45,751 bases of DNA from Oceanospirillaceae bacterium. GTDB lineage: Bacteria; Pseudomonadota; Gammaproteobacteria; Pseudomonadales; Oceanobacteraceae. Below are positions 1-9,437 of this stretch, piece by piece (the first letter of the stretch is position 1; each line of letters opens with the position of its first letter). The translations under genes were made by a program, and so were the position numbers. The stretch is from NCBI GenBank assembly GCA_002723385.1, contig PBNY01000083.1:1-45751 (forward strand), written 5' to 3'. The notes under the pieces are model-generated. The model made no database searches and was not told the origin of the DNA. It worked only from the letters and a program-made list of their open reading frames with translations.

Positions 1-14
1 GATTAGGATTCACG

Positions 15-80
15 GAACGGCAGTAATCGGTTTTGTTTGGGTTTTGGCGAATGCAAATTTAACCGGTTTTACTGCCGTTC
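15..80. repeat. Inverted repeat at the 3' end of mazG
   Basis: An 11-base arm GAACGGCAGTA (15-25) is repeated inverted as TACTGCCGTTC (70-80), with 44 bases between. The right arm lies inside the last codons of mazG and the left arm beyond its stop. No T-run follows the hairpin on the minus strand, so it is not a classic intrinsic terminator. It could be an RNA-stabilising 3' stem or mark a rearrangement that removed the second half of mazG. Confidence 0.5.
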
Positions 81-535
81 TCATTTTCCACGCTTAAATG
101 CGATGAACCTTTTTTGACATCGCCCGAGTTGGCCAGACGCTTCTCTTCTTCCTTTATGGCATTCCAGTTTGCACTGATTTTGGCATCGTCCAGCATGTCT
201 TCCGGCGAACGTTCGGCTCTCAGATCGCCACTGGGAAAGACATGAGGGTGGCGACGCACCAGCTTGATCACCAGTTTGTCGATCACACTGGCAACGGAAA
301 AATGACCAGCCTCTTCGCCGAGCTGACCATAAAAGATGACCTGAAACATCAGATCACCCAGTTCCTCTTCCAGATGAGGCCAGTCTTCTCGCTCGATGGC
401 ATCCGCGACTTCATAGGCCTCTTCCAGCGTGTGCGGCAGAATGCTGGCAAAGTCCTGTTTTAAATCCCACGGGCAACCGGTGTCCGGATTTCGCAATCGC
501 TGCATCAAGTACAACAAGTCGGTGAGTTGATACAT
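59..535 (-). CDS. mazG: MazG-type nucleoside triphosphate pyrophosphohydrolase, short form
   Basis: A homologue of the N-terminal half of MazG, which hydrolyses NTPs to NMP and pyrophosphate and in E. coli tempers the stringent response. The start matches E. coli MazG (LMQRLRNPDTGCPWD, then TLEEAYEVADAI), and the metal-binding E-E-x-x-E-x-x-D pattern is visible as LEEELGDLMFQV. The protein has 158 residues against about 265 in E. coli. Its last 25 or so residues are polar and unlike MazG, and no further MazG-like sequence is readable in any minus frame down to position 1. The second MazG domain, which carries the E. coli activity, therefore seems absent. The start ATG abuts the relA stop (TAAATG), indicating translational coupling. 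It is either a natural short form or a truncated gene. Confidence 0.85.
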   Translation of the reverse strand: MYQLTDLLYLMQRLRNPDTGCPWDLKQDFASILPHTLEEAYEVADAIEREDWPHLEEELGDLMFQVIFYGQLGEEAGHFSVASVIDKLVIKLVRRHPHVFPSGDLRAERSPEDMLDDAKISANWNAIKEEEKRLANSGDVKKGSSHLSVENENGSKTG

Positions 536-2785
536 TTATTGGCTTCCTTCTGAGCGAATGCGACGCGCTGAGATGACATTGGGTAACTGCTCGACCTTGT
601 TGATCAGCGATGAAAGGTTTGCGAGGCTTTCGATTTCCACCGTCAACTGCATGCTGGCGGTATTGTCACCGCGGTTGGACTGGGTATTAACACCGATCAC
701 GTTCACTTTCTCGTCCGCCATTACCATACTGACATCTCGCAACAGACCGGTTCGGTCGTAAGCCAGAATCGAGACTTCTACCGGATAGGTCTGGCTCGGT
801 TCCATGCCCCAGCTCACCTGCAAGACCCGATTCGGCTCAATAGCCTCCATATGCAACAAGTTTGGACAATCGCTGCGGTGCACAATGACACCACGCCCCT
901 GCGATACAAAACCGCTGATCTGATCTCCCGGCAGAGGCTGACAGCAATTGGCCATCTGGGTCATCAGATTACCGACCCCCTCAATGAAGATATCGTCCTT
1001 GCCCAGCTCGCTGCGTGGCGTACTGGGCGAGCGCATCAGCGGCAACTCTTGCTGCCGGGACAGCTCATCTGTCTGTCGCAGCAGACCATGAACCACCTGG
1101 CCAACACGGACATCGCCAGCGCCAACAGCGGCAAACAGATCGTTGGTGGATTTCAGATTCAGTCCTTCGGCCACTTCCTGCAGCGGTTTCTGGGACAGAT
1201 CGAGACGATCCAGCTCTCTGAGTACCATCTGACGTCCCTCCGCCAGATTCTGATCCCGCGCCTGACGCTTGAACCACTGAGCCACCTTGGCTCTGGCCCG
1301 ACTGGTATTGAGGTAACCGGAATCAGGATAAAGCCAGTCACGACTTGGATGGGCATCCGGGTGAGTCAGAATTTCAACCTGATCACCGTTAGAGAGAATA
1401 TTTCGCAGGGTTCCCATGCGACCGTTGATTTTGGCACCACGACAGTGATGGCCAATTTCGGTATGCACGCGATAGGCAAAGTCGAGCGCGGTCGAGTCCG
1501 GTGGCAAATCAACCACATGACCATCGGGCGTGAAGACATAAATCCGATCCGGATTAATGTCGGCTCGCAGTTCGTGCGCCAAATCTGGCAGGTCATCAAT
1601 TTCTTCATGCCATTCAAGCACCTGACGCAACCAGGAAATCTTTTGCTCGTAGCCCTGATCCTTGCTGCTGGTGTCGGTGCCCTTGTAAAGCCAGTGAGCA
1701 CAAACCCCCAGCTCAGCATCTTCATGCATGGCATTGGTGCGAATTTGCACCTCAATCACTTTGCCTTCCGGGCCAACCACGGCGGTATGCAAAGATCGGT
1801 AACCATTTTCCTTCGGGTTGGCGATGTAATCATCGAACTCGCCACTGATGGGGCGCCACAATACGTGCACAGTCCCCATGGCCCGATAACAATCCGGCAC
1901 ACTGTCGACCAGAATTCGCAGTGCCCGAATGTCATAAATCTGGGAGAAATCCAGATTTTTGCGGCTCATTTTCCGCCAGATACTGTAGATGTGCTTGGCT
2001 CTGCCGTAGACATCACAACGCACGCCGGTTGCCTGCAGTTCGTCTTTGAGGCGGTAGACCACAGTGTCGATGTATTTCTGACGATCCAGACGTTTTTCGT
2101 CCAGCAAGGAAGCGATTTTCTTGTAGGAATCCGGCTCCATATAGCGGAATGCCAGATCTTCCAGTTCCCATTTGAGGTGGCCGATACCGAGGCGATGTGC
2201 CAACGGTGCGTAGATATGAAACACTTCTTCCGCCACTTTTCGACGCTTGTCTGGCGGACTGTCCTTGGCGGCCCGAATGGCAGACGTTCGCTCGGCCAGT
2301 TTGATTAACGCAACCCGAACGTCGTCAATCATCGCCACCAGCATCTTGCGCAGGTTTTCGACCTGGTCTTCGCGGCGTCCGAGAGCCGGTTCACCGGAGG
2401 CATTCTGGATCGCACTGATGGCCGCCATGCGCATAACACCTTCGATCAACTTGGCGACCGTGGTGCCGAAATCACGTTCGACCTTTTGCAGTGACATCCG
2501 CCCTTCACGCACAGCACGGTAGAGCACAGCGGCGATAATGGATTCCGTGTCCAGCCTCAAATCCATCAAAATCTGAGCCATTTCCAGACCCATCTGGACG
2601 CTGTCGACGGACCAGTAGGTCTGATTGACGATGGCTTCATCGGACAATTGCTTGGCAACCAGCAAGGCGCCCTTCAGAGCTTCCGGGTCGCGCAGGTCGT
2701 ACACCTGTTCGACGCTTTCCAGCCAACGATCGACATCCAGAGAACCGTCATGCCACAGCGGATGTTCCTGGCGAACCTTAACCAC
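536..2785 (-). CDS. relA: GTP pyrophosphokinase RelA, (p)ppGpp synthetase I
   Basis: Ribosome-associated synthetase that transfers pyrophosphate from ATP to GTP/GDP during amino acid starvation. At 749 residues it matches E. coli RelA (744). The N-terminal HD domain is degenerate: LYRAVREGRM stands where SpoT has the catalytic HD, so it should not hydrolyse ppGpp. The synthetase domain carries the RelA-type acidic motif (GEFDDYIA) and NGYRSLHTAVVG. A TGS domain follows (RIYVFTPDGHVVDLP), then a cysteine-rich region (MANCCQPLPGD) and a C-terminal ACT domain (VSILAYDRTGLLRDVS). The start is GTG at 2785, supported by alignment with E. coli MVAVR. It overlaps the rlmD stop by 8 bases. relA and mazG are neighbours in many gammaproteobacteria, a synthesis and nucleotide-clearing pair. 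Confidence 0.97.
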   Translation of the reverse strand: MVKVRQEHPLWHDGSLDVDRWLESVEQVYDLRDPEALKGALLVAKQLSDEAIVNQTYWSVDSVQMGLEMAQILMDLRLDTESIIAAVLYRAVREGRMSLQKVERDFGTTVAKLIEGVMRMAAISAIQNASGEPALGRREDQVENLRKMLVAMIDDVRVALIKLAERTSAIRAAKDSPPDKRRKVAEEVFHIYAPLAHRLGIGHLKWELEDLAFRYMEPDSYKKIASLLDEKRLDRQKYIDTVVYRLKDELQATGVRCDVYGRAKHIYSIWRKMSRKNLDFSQIYDIRALRILVDSVPDCYRAMGTVHVLWRPISGEFDDYIANPKENGYRSLHTAVVGPEGKVIEVQIRTNAMHEDAELGVCAHWLYKGTDTSSKDQGYEQKISWLRQVLEWHEEIDDLPDLAHELRADINPDRIYVFTPDGHVVDLPPDSTALDFAYRVHTEIGHHCRGAKINGRMGTLRNILSNGDQVEILTHPDAHPSRDWLYPDSGYLNTSRARAKVAQWFKRQARDQNLAEGRQMVLRELDRLDLSQKPLQEVAEGLNLKSTNDLFAAVGAGDVRVGQVVHGLLRQTDELSRQQELPLMRSPSTPRSELGKDDIFIEGVGNLMTQMANCCQPLPGDQISGFVSQGRGVIVHRSDCPNLLHMEAIEPNRVLQVSWGMEPSQTYPVEVSILAYDRTGLLRDVSMVMADEKVNVIGVNTQSNRGDNTASMQLTVEIESLANLSSLINKVEQLPNVISARRIRSEGSQ

Positions 2786-4115
2786 GACGCTTCTCCGGTC
2801 GGGAAAGCAATACCATGGTTTCTACGTGATGCGTCTGGGGAAACATATCCATCATTCCTGCCTGTTCAATGAAATAACCGCCGTCAACCAATGTCCGAAG
2901 ATCTCGGGCCAATGTCGCCGGATCACAGGAAACGTAAAGTACCCGCTTGACCTGGCGTGTGATCAAATGCTTGACCACCTCAGCAGCTCCGGCTCTGGGC
3001 GGATCCAGCAATACGACATCCGGATCAGGTAACGCAGACAGAGCATCTGCGTCCGACAAGTCCGTCCGAATCGCCTGCAAAGGCAATGCCAGTGATTCAG
3101 CCTGACGCTTGAGACTGGCCACCATACTGTGCTGACCTTCTATCGCAATCACACGGCGAGTCCGCGTGGCCAGAGGCATACTGAAATTGCCGTGTCCCGC
3201 AAACAAGTCCCAGACAACGGAATCGCTGTCGGGTTTCAACCATTCCAGTGCTTGCGTCACCATGGCCCGATTCACGGCACCGTTGATTTGAAAAAAGTCA
3301 CTCAGTTGAATCTGCAAAGGCATATCCAGCACGTGATGGTGCAGAGGTTCGGCGTCTTCCGGGTACAGAAGCCTGTCTTGCGGTTCTTTTCCTTCGCGAA
3401 CCCAGAGCTGCAATCTAACACCCGATTCAGAATCAAGTTCAGCGACCCAGTCTATCAGACAACGAGCGTCAGTTTCTGACAAGGCAGACAAGGAACGAAG
3501 CACCAGGGCCATGCCGTTATCCGCTGACACAACTTCGACCTGGGTCAATTTCGAACGACTGTCCAGTCGAGATATCAGTTCGCGCCACTGTTTCCAGTCC
3601 AGCACGTCCAGCTCAGGCAAAACCGGGCATCGATCAATGTTGGTCAAGTGTTCACTGCGACCTTCTCGAAATCCAACGTAGATCTCATCTTTATCCTTGC
3701 TGTAACGAATGCCCAGGCGGGCCTTGCGCCGGTAATGCCAGGGATGATCGGTCAGAGCGCTTTTCCAGACAGGTACTTCAAGCTTCTGGCGGTAGAACTC
3801 GCGTTCTATGCGTTGCTGTTTGAATTCAACCTGTGCAGGGTACTCAAGATGCTGCAGATCACATCCACCACAGCGACGGTAATGAGGACAAGCGGGGTCT
3901 GTACGCTGGGGAGATGCTTCATCAACAGAGATCAGTCGTGTCTGCCAGACTTTTTTGCGACGCCCTTCCAGCGCCACAGTCACCTTCTCCCCATGCAAGG
4001 ACCCGGGCACGAAGTAGACATCCCGTCCCAATCGACCAATGCCTTGCCCTTCGGATGTCATGCCATCAATCTGCAGTTGCAGGGTTCGGTTCGACACGTA
4101 AGCTTCCTCCACCAA
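2778..4115 (-). CDS. rlmD: 23S rRNA (uracil1939-C5)-methyltransferase RlmD
   Basis: SAM-dependent methyltransferase of the TrmA/RumA family that makes m5U1939 in 23S rRNA (formerly RumA). At 445 residues it is close to E. coli (433). An N-terminal TRAM RNA-binding domain (IDGMTSEGQGIGRLGRDVY) precedes the [4Fe-4S] motif C-x5-C-x2-C (CPHYRRCGGC). The C-terminal Rossmann fold has VWDLFAGHGNFSMPLA (SAM site), VLLDPPRAGA and the catalytic cysteine in YVSCDPATLARD. It lies between cysM and relA, as in Pseudomonas, and overlaps relA by 8 bases, so it is probably cotranscribed with relA-mazG. Confidence 0.96.
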   Translation of the reverse strand: MVEEAYVSNRTLQLQIDGMTSEGQGIGRLGRDVYFVPGSLHGEKVTVALEGRRKKVWQTRLISVDEASPQRTDPACPHYRRCGGCDLQHLEYPAQVEFKQQRIEREFYRQKLEVPVWKSALTDHPWHYRRKARLGIRYSKDKDEIYVGFREGRSEHLTNIDRCPVLPELDVLDWKQWRELISRLDSRSKLTQVEVVSADNGMALVLRSLSALSETDARCLIDWVAELDSESGVRLQLWVREGKEPQDRLLYPEDAEPLHHHVLDMPLQIQLSDFFQINGAVNRAMVTQALEWLKPDSDSVVWDLFAGHGNFSMPLATRTRRVIAIEGQHSMVASLKRQAESLALPLQAIRTDLSDADALSALPDPDVVLLDPPRAGAAEVVKHLITRQVKRVLYVSCDPATLARDLRTLVDGGYFIEQAGMMDMFPQTHHVETMVLLSRPEKRRG

Positions 4116-4179
4116 TGAATATCGTCAGGCCGTCGGCCCGGGGGAAAATACCTGCTTCCGTAATACCGGATGGTCGTTG

Positions 4180-5088
4180 TTACTCGTGTGCTGCGTACAC
4201 CCCGGACGACAAATAGCGGTCTCCCCGGTCACACACGATGGCGACGATTGTTGCGTTTTCAAGGGAAGAGGCCAATTCAAGCGCCGCAGACACCGAACCA
4301 CCAGAGGACACTCCGCAGAAGATCCCCTCCTGACGGGCCAGTTCTCGCATCGTGTCTTCAGCCTGTTTTTGGCCAATATCCATGACCTGATCCACGCGCT
4401 GGCGATCAAAAATGGTGGGAAGGTATTCTTCAGGCCAACGACGAATCCCCGGAATGGACGCCCCGTCTGCTGGCTGCAGGCCAACGATCTGGACGTCCGG
4501 ATTCTGCTCCTTCAGGTAGCGCGATGTCCCCATAATGGTGCCAGTTGTGCCCATCGAGCTGACAAAGTGCGTAATACGCCCGGCTGTCTGCTGCCAGATT
4601 TCAGGCCCGGTACCGGTGTAATGCGCTTCCGGATTATCGAGGTTGCCGAACTGATTCAGAACCTTGCCTTCACCACGTTCCTGCATAGCCAGTGCCAGAT
4701 CGCGTGCTCCCTCCATGCCCTCTTGCTGACTGACCAGCACCAGGCGAGCGCCGTAGGCTTCCATCGCCCAACGTCGCTCCATCGTCGCATTGGCAGGCAT
4801 GATCAGCGTCATGTCATACCCCATCATGGCCGCAGCCATCGCCAGAGCAATGCCTGTGTTACCGCTGGTCGCCTCAATGAGACGATCACCCGGCTTGATA
4901 TCCCCCCGGGCTTCAGCACGACGAATCATTGACAGTGCAGGCCGATCCTTCACTGAACCAGCCGGGTTATTACCTTCCAGTTTCAGCAATACCTGATTGC
5001 CGCGACCATTGGCTCCCATGCGCTGCAACTTGACCAGTGGCGTGTTGCCAACGCAGTCCGCAATGGTGGGATAATCAAAATGCTCCAT
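4180..5088 (-). CDS. cysM: Cysteine synthase B (O-acetylserine sulfhydrylase)
   Basis: PLP enzyme that joins sulfide or thiosulfate to O-acetylserine to give cysteine or S-sulfocysteine. At 302 residues it equals E. coli CysM (303). The PLP lysine is in NPAGSVKDRPAL, the substrate and phosphate loops are TSGNTGIALAMAA and SSMGTTGTIMGTSRYL, and GVSSGGSVSAALE binds the cofactor near the C-terminus. The CysM rather than CysK type is suggested by the N-terminus (YPTIADCVGNTPLVKLQR) and the rlmD-relA neighbourhood. The 64-base gap to rlmD has no clear terminator, so the four minus-strand genes may form one unit read from the region upstream of 5088. Confidence 0.95.
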   Translation of the reverse strand: MEHFDYPTIADCVGNTPLVKLQRMGANGRGNQVLLKLEGNNPAGSVKDRPALSMIRRAEARGDIKPGDRLIEATSGNTGIALAMAAAMMGYDMTLIMPANATMERRWAMEAYGARLVLVSQQEGMEGARDLALAMQERGEGKVLNQFGNLDNPEAHYTGTGPEIWQQTAGRITHFVSSMGTTGTIMGTSRYLKEQNPDVQIVGLQPADGASIPGIRRWPEEYLPTIFDRQRVDQVMDIGQKQAEDTMRELARQEGIFCGVSSGGSVSAALELASSLENATIVAIVCDRGDRYLSSGVYAAHE

Positions 5089-5380
5089 ACAAGCACCCTT
5101 CTTAATAACTGAATGGAATACATGGTACGGCTTTCATCTTGTTTTCAACAATATCAATTCGCCATGACGATATTCCACATTCCACGCCGACCAGAAGCAG
5201 AATCTTGACAATTCCAGATCGCGACTTCCCTTTCTGCTCAAACTGGCGGATTCCCGCATTTCAAACAAGAGTTCGAATGAAAGCTCATGACTTTCAAGCT
5301 TAACAACTGGTTAATTCTCACCCGCTTCAAATTGTTTTTTATATACTCTGTGGTCTTACCAAAGCCGCAAATACCGAATT

Positions 5381-8320
5381 ATGAAGAACTGGAGTCTCAA
5401 GCACCGAATTATCATCATGGGCCTGCTGCCGGGGCTGATTGTTGCCGTGGCACTGGGTGGCTATTTTGGTATCCAGCGCTTTCATGATTTGAACGACCTG
5501 CTCGATCAACGAGCACTAGCCATGGCCAAGCAGCTGGCCCCGGTGTGTGAATACGGAGTTATGACGGGAAACGTCGGCATCTTGCAAAACATTGCAACCA
5601 ACATGCTGGAAGAGCGGGATGTCCGGGCCGTCACTATTTACAGCCAGGACATGGAAAAGCTGGCACATGCGGGTCCCATCATGATGGAAGATTACGTCTC
5701 CAGTACGGACCTGAACCACGACAAGCTCCATATGATGCACACCAGCGGCTCTGTGCGCGTCCGAACCCCCATCTACGAACAGAATCTGGTGATCGCCGAT
5801 CAACTATCGGAACAGTTCTTTGCCGAAGTGGATACCACTGGTCGCCTGCTGGGCTTTGCCGAACTGGAACTCTCCAATGCCAACACCCGGCTGGAGCGCT
5901 ATCAGGATATGGTGTCTTCCATCAGCATCGTGCTGATTGCCCTGTTCGGCTGCTTTATCGTCTCGCTGCGAATCAGCCATCGCTTCACCGGACCCATCAA
6001 TGACATCCTGGAGGGCCTCAAGGCGCTGGTCGCTGGCAAGTACGAAACCCGCGTCCGTGTCGACGACAGCGGTGAGCTCAGTGACGTTTCAGCACACATC
6101 AATTCGGTTGCCACCAATTTCCAGCAACGTCTTGAAGACACCCAGACCAATCTGGAAGAGCGCCTGACCGACCTGCAGGTCAACTCCGATGAGCTTGAAA
6201 TTCGCAACCACCAGCTGGCCATCGGCAAAAACGAAGCCATCGAAGCGAGCCAGATGAAATCGGTTTTCCTCGCCAACGTGAGCCATGAGCTGCGAACTCC
6301 TCTGGGTGGTATCTACAGCTATCTGAAAATTCTCGAACGCAGCAAACTGACTGGCGTGCAGTCTGAACATGTCGCCACCATGCAACAGCAATCCGAAGAC
6401 CTGCTGCGGATCATCGACGACCTGCTTGACCTGTCCAAGCTGGAAGCCCAGAAGCTGTATCTTGAGCACATCCCGTTTCATCTGCGCGATGTTATTGAAG
6501 AAACCGTGATCGCCGCAGCCCCCAATGCCTACAAGAAAGGTGTCGCACTGCACTACACACTGGCGGATGACGTACCGTTGCATCTGCTGGGTGACGGCTT
6601 CCGGGTCAAGCAAGTGCTGGGGAACTTGCTCAGTAACGCAGTGAAATTCACTCATGAAGGAGAAATCTGCGTTGACGTGACCCTGGGTAATCTCCGCCCG
6701 GAGCAGGCCATTATCCAGTTTTCGGTCACTGACTCCGGCATCGGAATCAGCGAAGAGCAGCAAAAACGTCTGTTCAAACCCTTCGGGCAAGCGGACTCCA
6801 GTACCGCACGGCAGTTTGGCGGTACCGGACTGGGGCTGCTGATTTCCAAAGCTCTGGTTGAAAACATGAACGGGGAAATCCGGGTCAAAAGCAACACCGG
6901 TCAGGGAGCGTGTTTCCAGTTCAATATCGTTGCGGACCTGGATACCGAATCTCACTCAGCACTGGAAAGCTTCCCGAATTTGTCTCTCGCCATCCTCAGT
7001 GCGCCACCATCCATTGTCTCCAACCTCCAGCAACGGTTCGAGGAATGGCAGATTCACCTGACCGTATTCGAAACACTCACGCAGCTGGAGACCGCGCTGG
7101 ATCAGGGCAACGTCCGCTGTCAGGCCGTACTGGCGTGGACTCGATTTGCCAATCTGAATGAACAGGCAGTCGGCTTACTCACCGAGATGCTGAAACCATA
7201 CGAGGTTCCGGTGTTGGCCATCACAGACACCATGCAACCCGGACACACCGGTCAACTGATCCGTTTGGGTGCAGCAGACTGTCTTAGCCTGCCAGTGAAA
7301 ACAGCGCATCTGCATCAATTCGTGCATCGCCATTTCGGGACCGCCCAAAACAGCTGCCCGGTTCCGGTTCGCAGACCAACGCTCACTGAGCGACTCCCCT
7401 CTGAAAAACCCATCATTCTGGTGGTTGACGACAATGAACCCAACCTCCGGGTGGCGGCCATGCTGCTGGAGGAACTGGGCCTGTCGCCATTAAAAGCGTC
7501 CTCCGGGCAAGAGGCTATCGACTTTGTTCGAAATCAGCCGGTTGACCTGATTTTTATGGATATTCAAATGCCCGGCATGAATGGATTGCAGGCGTCCCAG
7601 AAAATCCGTCAGCTTCCGGACAAGGCCGCTCTGCCCATCATCGCACTGACGGCACACGCCATGGCCGATGAGCGCCGCTTGTTATTGCGCGAGGGGATGA
7701 ACGACTACCAGACCAAACCCATTTCTATCGAACAGCTCGCAGCCTGTGTTCAACAATGGACAGGGTATCGCTATGCCCCCGGGGAGCCGCTTCGCAACGA
7801 CGAACCGGCACTGCATCGTATGCCGGCTGAATCACCGGAAACGACAGACACAACGCCTCGCAGTTCTGTTGAAAACAACTCACCCGCCGCTGACCAGAAC
7901 TCCGGTGATGATACTTTCTCCGCCAGCGAAGCACTGACGGTAGCCAATCGAAACCTGTCGATCGCCAAAGATATGATGGAAATGCTGCTAGGTACTCTGG
8001 ACAAGGAAATTGAAGCAATCAGGGAAGCCTGGGAAATGGAAGAGATGACCAGATTGCAAGAGCTGGTACACAAACTCCATGGCGCGACCAAATACTGTGG
8101 TGTTCCTGTACTGCGCAAAAGGCTGGATCAATTTGAATCCGACCTCAAACAGTCCAATAGCGATGGCTATCCACAGCACATGCGTGGGCTACTGACAGAA
8201 GTACTGGCGTTGCAGGAATGGGTAGCAACCAACGACTGGCTCCGATTGCTGGAGGTCGAACTTGATTCAGGTGATCAAGGCAAACGCGAGGATCAAACCC
8301 GCGTCATCACTGAGGCTTAA
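5381..8320 (+). CDS. gacS: Hybrid sensor histidine kinase GacS/BarA
   Basis: Tripartite phosphorelay kinase that in relatives phosphorylates GacA/UvrY and so drives the Csr/Rsm small RNAs. In order it has a membrane segment at about 10-30, a periplasmic sensor region, a second membrane segment at about 170-190, HAMP, HisKA with phospho-acceptor His302 in FLANVSHELRTPLGG, and an HATPase with N, G1 and G2 boxes (LLSNAVKFTHEGE, DSGIGIS, GGTGLGLLIS). A degenerate receiver-like spacer follows, then a true receiver with Asp727 in LIFMDIQMPGMNG. The C-terminal Hpt domain has probable phospho-His897 in LVHKLHGATKYCG. Length 979 residues is slightly longer than BarA (918). It is divergent from cysM with 292 bases between. 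The cognate regulator is not in the window. Confidence 0.95.
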   Translation: MKNWSLKHRIIIMGLLPGLIVAVALGGYFGIQRFHDLNDLLDQRALAMAKQLAPVCEYGVMTGNVGILQNIATNMLEERDVRAVTIYSQDMEKLAHAGPIMMEDYVSSTDLNHDKLHMMHTSGSVRVRTPIYEQNLVIADQLSEQFFAEVDTTGRLLGFAELELSNANTRLERYQDMVSSISIVLIALFGCFIVSLRISHRFTGPINDILEGLKALVAGKYETRVRVDDSGELSDVSAHINSVATNFQQRLEDTQTNLEERLTDLQVNSDELEIRNHQLAIGKNEAIEASQMKSVFLANVSHELRTPLGGIYSYLKILERSKLTGVQSEHVATMQQQSEDLLRIIDDLLDLSKLEAQKLYLEHIPFHLRDVIEETVIAAAPNAYKKGVALHYTLADDVPLHLLGDGFRVKQVLGNLLSNAVKFTHEGEICVDVTLGNLRPEQAIIQFSVTDSGIGISEEQQKRLFKPFGQADSSTARQFGGTGLGLLISKALVENMNGEIRVKSNTGQGACFQFNIVADLDTESHSALESFPNLSLAILSAPPSIVSNLQQRFEEWQIHLTVFETLTQLETALDQGNVRCQAVLAWTRFANLNEQAVGLLTEMLKPYEVPVLAITDTMQPGHTGQLIRLGAADCLSLPVKTAHLHQFVHRHFGTAQNSCPVPVRRPTLTERLPSEKPIILVVDDNEPNLRVAAMLLEELGLSPLKASSGQEAIDFVRNQPVDLIFMDIQMPGMNGLQASQKIRQLPDKAALPIIALTAHAMADERRLLLREGMNDYQTKPISIEQLAACVQQWTGYRYAPGEPLRNDEPALHRMPAESPETTDTTPRSSVENNSPAADQNSGDDTFSASEALTVANRNLSIAKDMMEMLLGTLDKEIEAIREAWEMEEMTRLQELVHKLHGATKYCGVPVLRKRLDQFESDLKQSNSDGYPQHMRGLLTEVLALQEWVATNDWLRLLEVELDSGDQGKREDQTRVITEA

Positions 8321-8638
8321 CAAGGCTCGCTGGCCACCGAGCTGAGCCATTCGCTCGGCGGCCCGATCCTGTACGGAAACAACCGGAGCACCGCGCTTAT
8401 CCCGCAGCACGGACAACTCCTGGAATCCCACTCCGGCGGCAATACCCGTTCCCAATGCCTTGGCCAGAGCTTCTTTGGCCGCATACTGTTTGGCCAGAAA
8501 GTTGAGGCTACAACCGCGCTGTTGCCACAACACCTGTTCATCGACAGTCAGAATACGGTGAGCAAAACGCTCACCATGGCGTTGCCAAACCGCCTCAATT
8601 CGCCTGGCTTCAAGCAAATCGGTACCAACACTGACCAC
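8267..8638 (-). CDS. acpS: Holo-[acyl-carrier-protein] synthase AcpS
   Basis: Transfers 4'-phosphopantetheine from CoA to acyl carrier protein. Family motifs are VGTDLLEARRIEAVW near the start and FLAKQYAAKEALAKALGTGI in the middle, with the Mg-binding Asp and Glu present. The open frame runs upstream to 8794, but that part overlaps pdxJ and has no homology. The chosen start is GTG at 8638, four residues before the conserved GTD, giving 123 residues (E. coli 126). Its Shine-Dalgarno is weak. It is last in the lepA-rnc-era-recO-pdxJ run, the usual place. Its 3' end overlaps the convergent gacS 3' end by 54 bases. Confidence 0.92.
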   Translation of the reverse strand: MVSVGTDLLEARRIEAVWQRHGERFAHRILTVDEQVLWQQRGCSLNFLAKQYAAKEALAKALGTGIAAGVGFQELSVLRDKRGAPVVSVQDRAAERMAQLGGQRALLSLSDDAGLILAFALIT

Positions 8639-8708
8639 ACCACCGACTTCGTGAAACGAAGCACTGACCAGTTGTTGCAGGTTATTCAGTGAGTCCGGCA
8701 AGTTGCCA

Positions 8709-9437
8709 CTAACCTCGGCACAGCAGCGTGTGCATTTCAGACACCGCCTTGTCCAGCCCCACAAACAGGGCGCGGGCGATGATGCTGTGGCCAATGTTTA
8801 GCTCGTTCATATGAGGAATCGCGGCGATAGGCTCAACATTGTGATAGTGCAGTCCATGGCCAGCATTCACAATCAATCCCTGTGCGTGGGCGTAAGATGC
8901 AGCGCGGATCAGCCTGGCTAACTCTTCCTTCTGAGTCTTGCCTGTCGTATCGGCATAACGGCCTGTGTGCAATTCAATCACCGGGGCACCGCAACGTACC
9001 GCAGCATCAATCTGATCAATCTCGGGGTCAATAAACAAAGAGACTTCAGAGCCCGCCCTGGCCAGACGATCAACAGCGGCACTGATCGTGGTTTCCTGAC
9101 CGCAAACGTCCAGGCCACCTTCTGTTGTCAGCTCTTCGCGCTTCTCTGGCACCAGACAACAGCACTCAGGTTCAACCTCTTCTGCCAACTGCAACATGGA
9201 TTCTGTGACAGCCATCTCCAGGTTCATGCGAGTCGACAACGTCTCCTTCAGAACGTAGACATCACGGGTCTGAATATGGCGACGGTCTTCACGAGGATGA
9301 ATAGTAATGACATCCGCCCCCGCCTGCTCAGCGGCAAAGGCCGCCTGAACCGGGTCTGGATATCGCGTCCCACGAGCCTGACGCAAGGTCGCCACATGAT
9401 CAATGTTCACACCGAGCAACACGCGGCGGTTATCCAT
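8709..9437 (-). CDS. pdxJ: Pyridoxine 5'-phosphate synthase PdxJ
   Basis: Condenses 1-deoxyxylulose 5-phosphate with 3-amino-2-oxopropyl phosphate to pyridoxine 5'-phosphate, the last ring-forming step of vitamin B6 synthesis. Signature motifs are [51 protein letters not shown] and [11 protein letters not shown]. The ATG at 9437 is chosen because it is preceded by a strong GGAGGA site and matches the family N-terminus. The frame open to 9485 lies inside recO. Length 242 residues matches E. coli (243). It overlaps the recO stop by 8 bases, so translation is probably coupled. Confidence 0.96.
   Translation of the reverse strand: MDNRRVLLGVNIDHVATLRQARGTRYPDPVQAAFAAEQAGADVITIHPREDRRHIQTRDVYVLKETLSTRMNLEMAVTESMLQLAEEVEPECCCLVPEKREELTTEGGLDVCGQETTISAAVDRLARAGSEVSLFIDPEIDQIDAAVRCGAPVIELHTGRYADTTGKTQKEELARLIRAASYAHAQGLIVNAGHGLHYHNVEPIAAIPHMNELNIGHSIIARALFVGLDKAVSEMHTLLCRG

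Noticed and set aside
851..2308. Open frame of 485 codons on the plus strand
   Set aside because: It is antisense to relA, which has full-length family motifs. The frame is open only because of relA codon bias, and its product shows no domain or start signal.
5089..5380. Small gene or RNA between cysM and gacS
   Set aside because: No open frame with a ribosome site and no clear hairpin-plus-T-run; it looks like an ordinary divergent promoter region.
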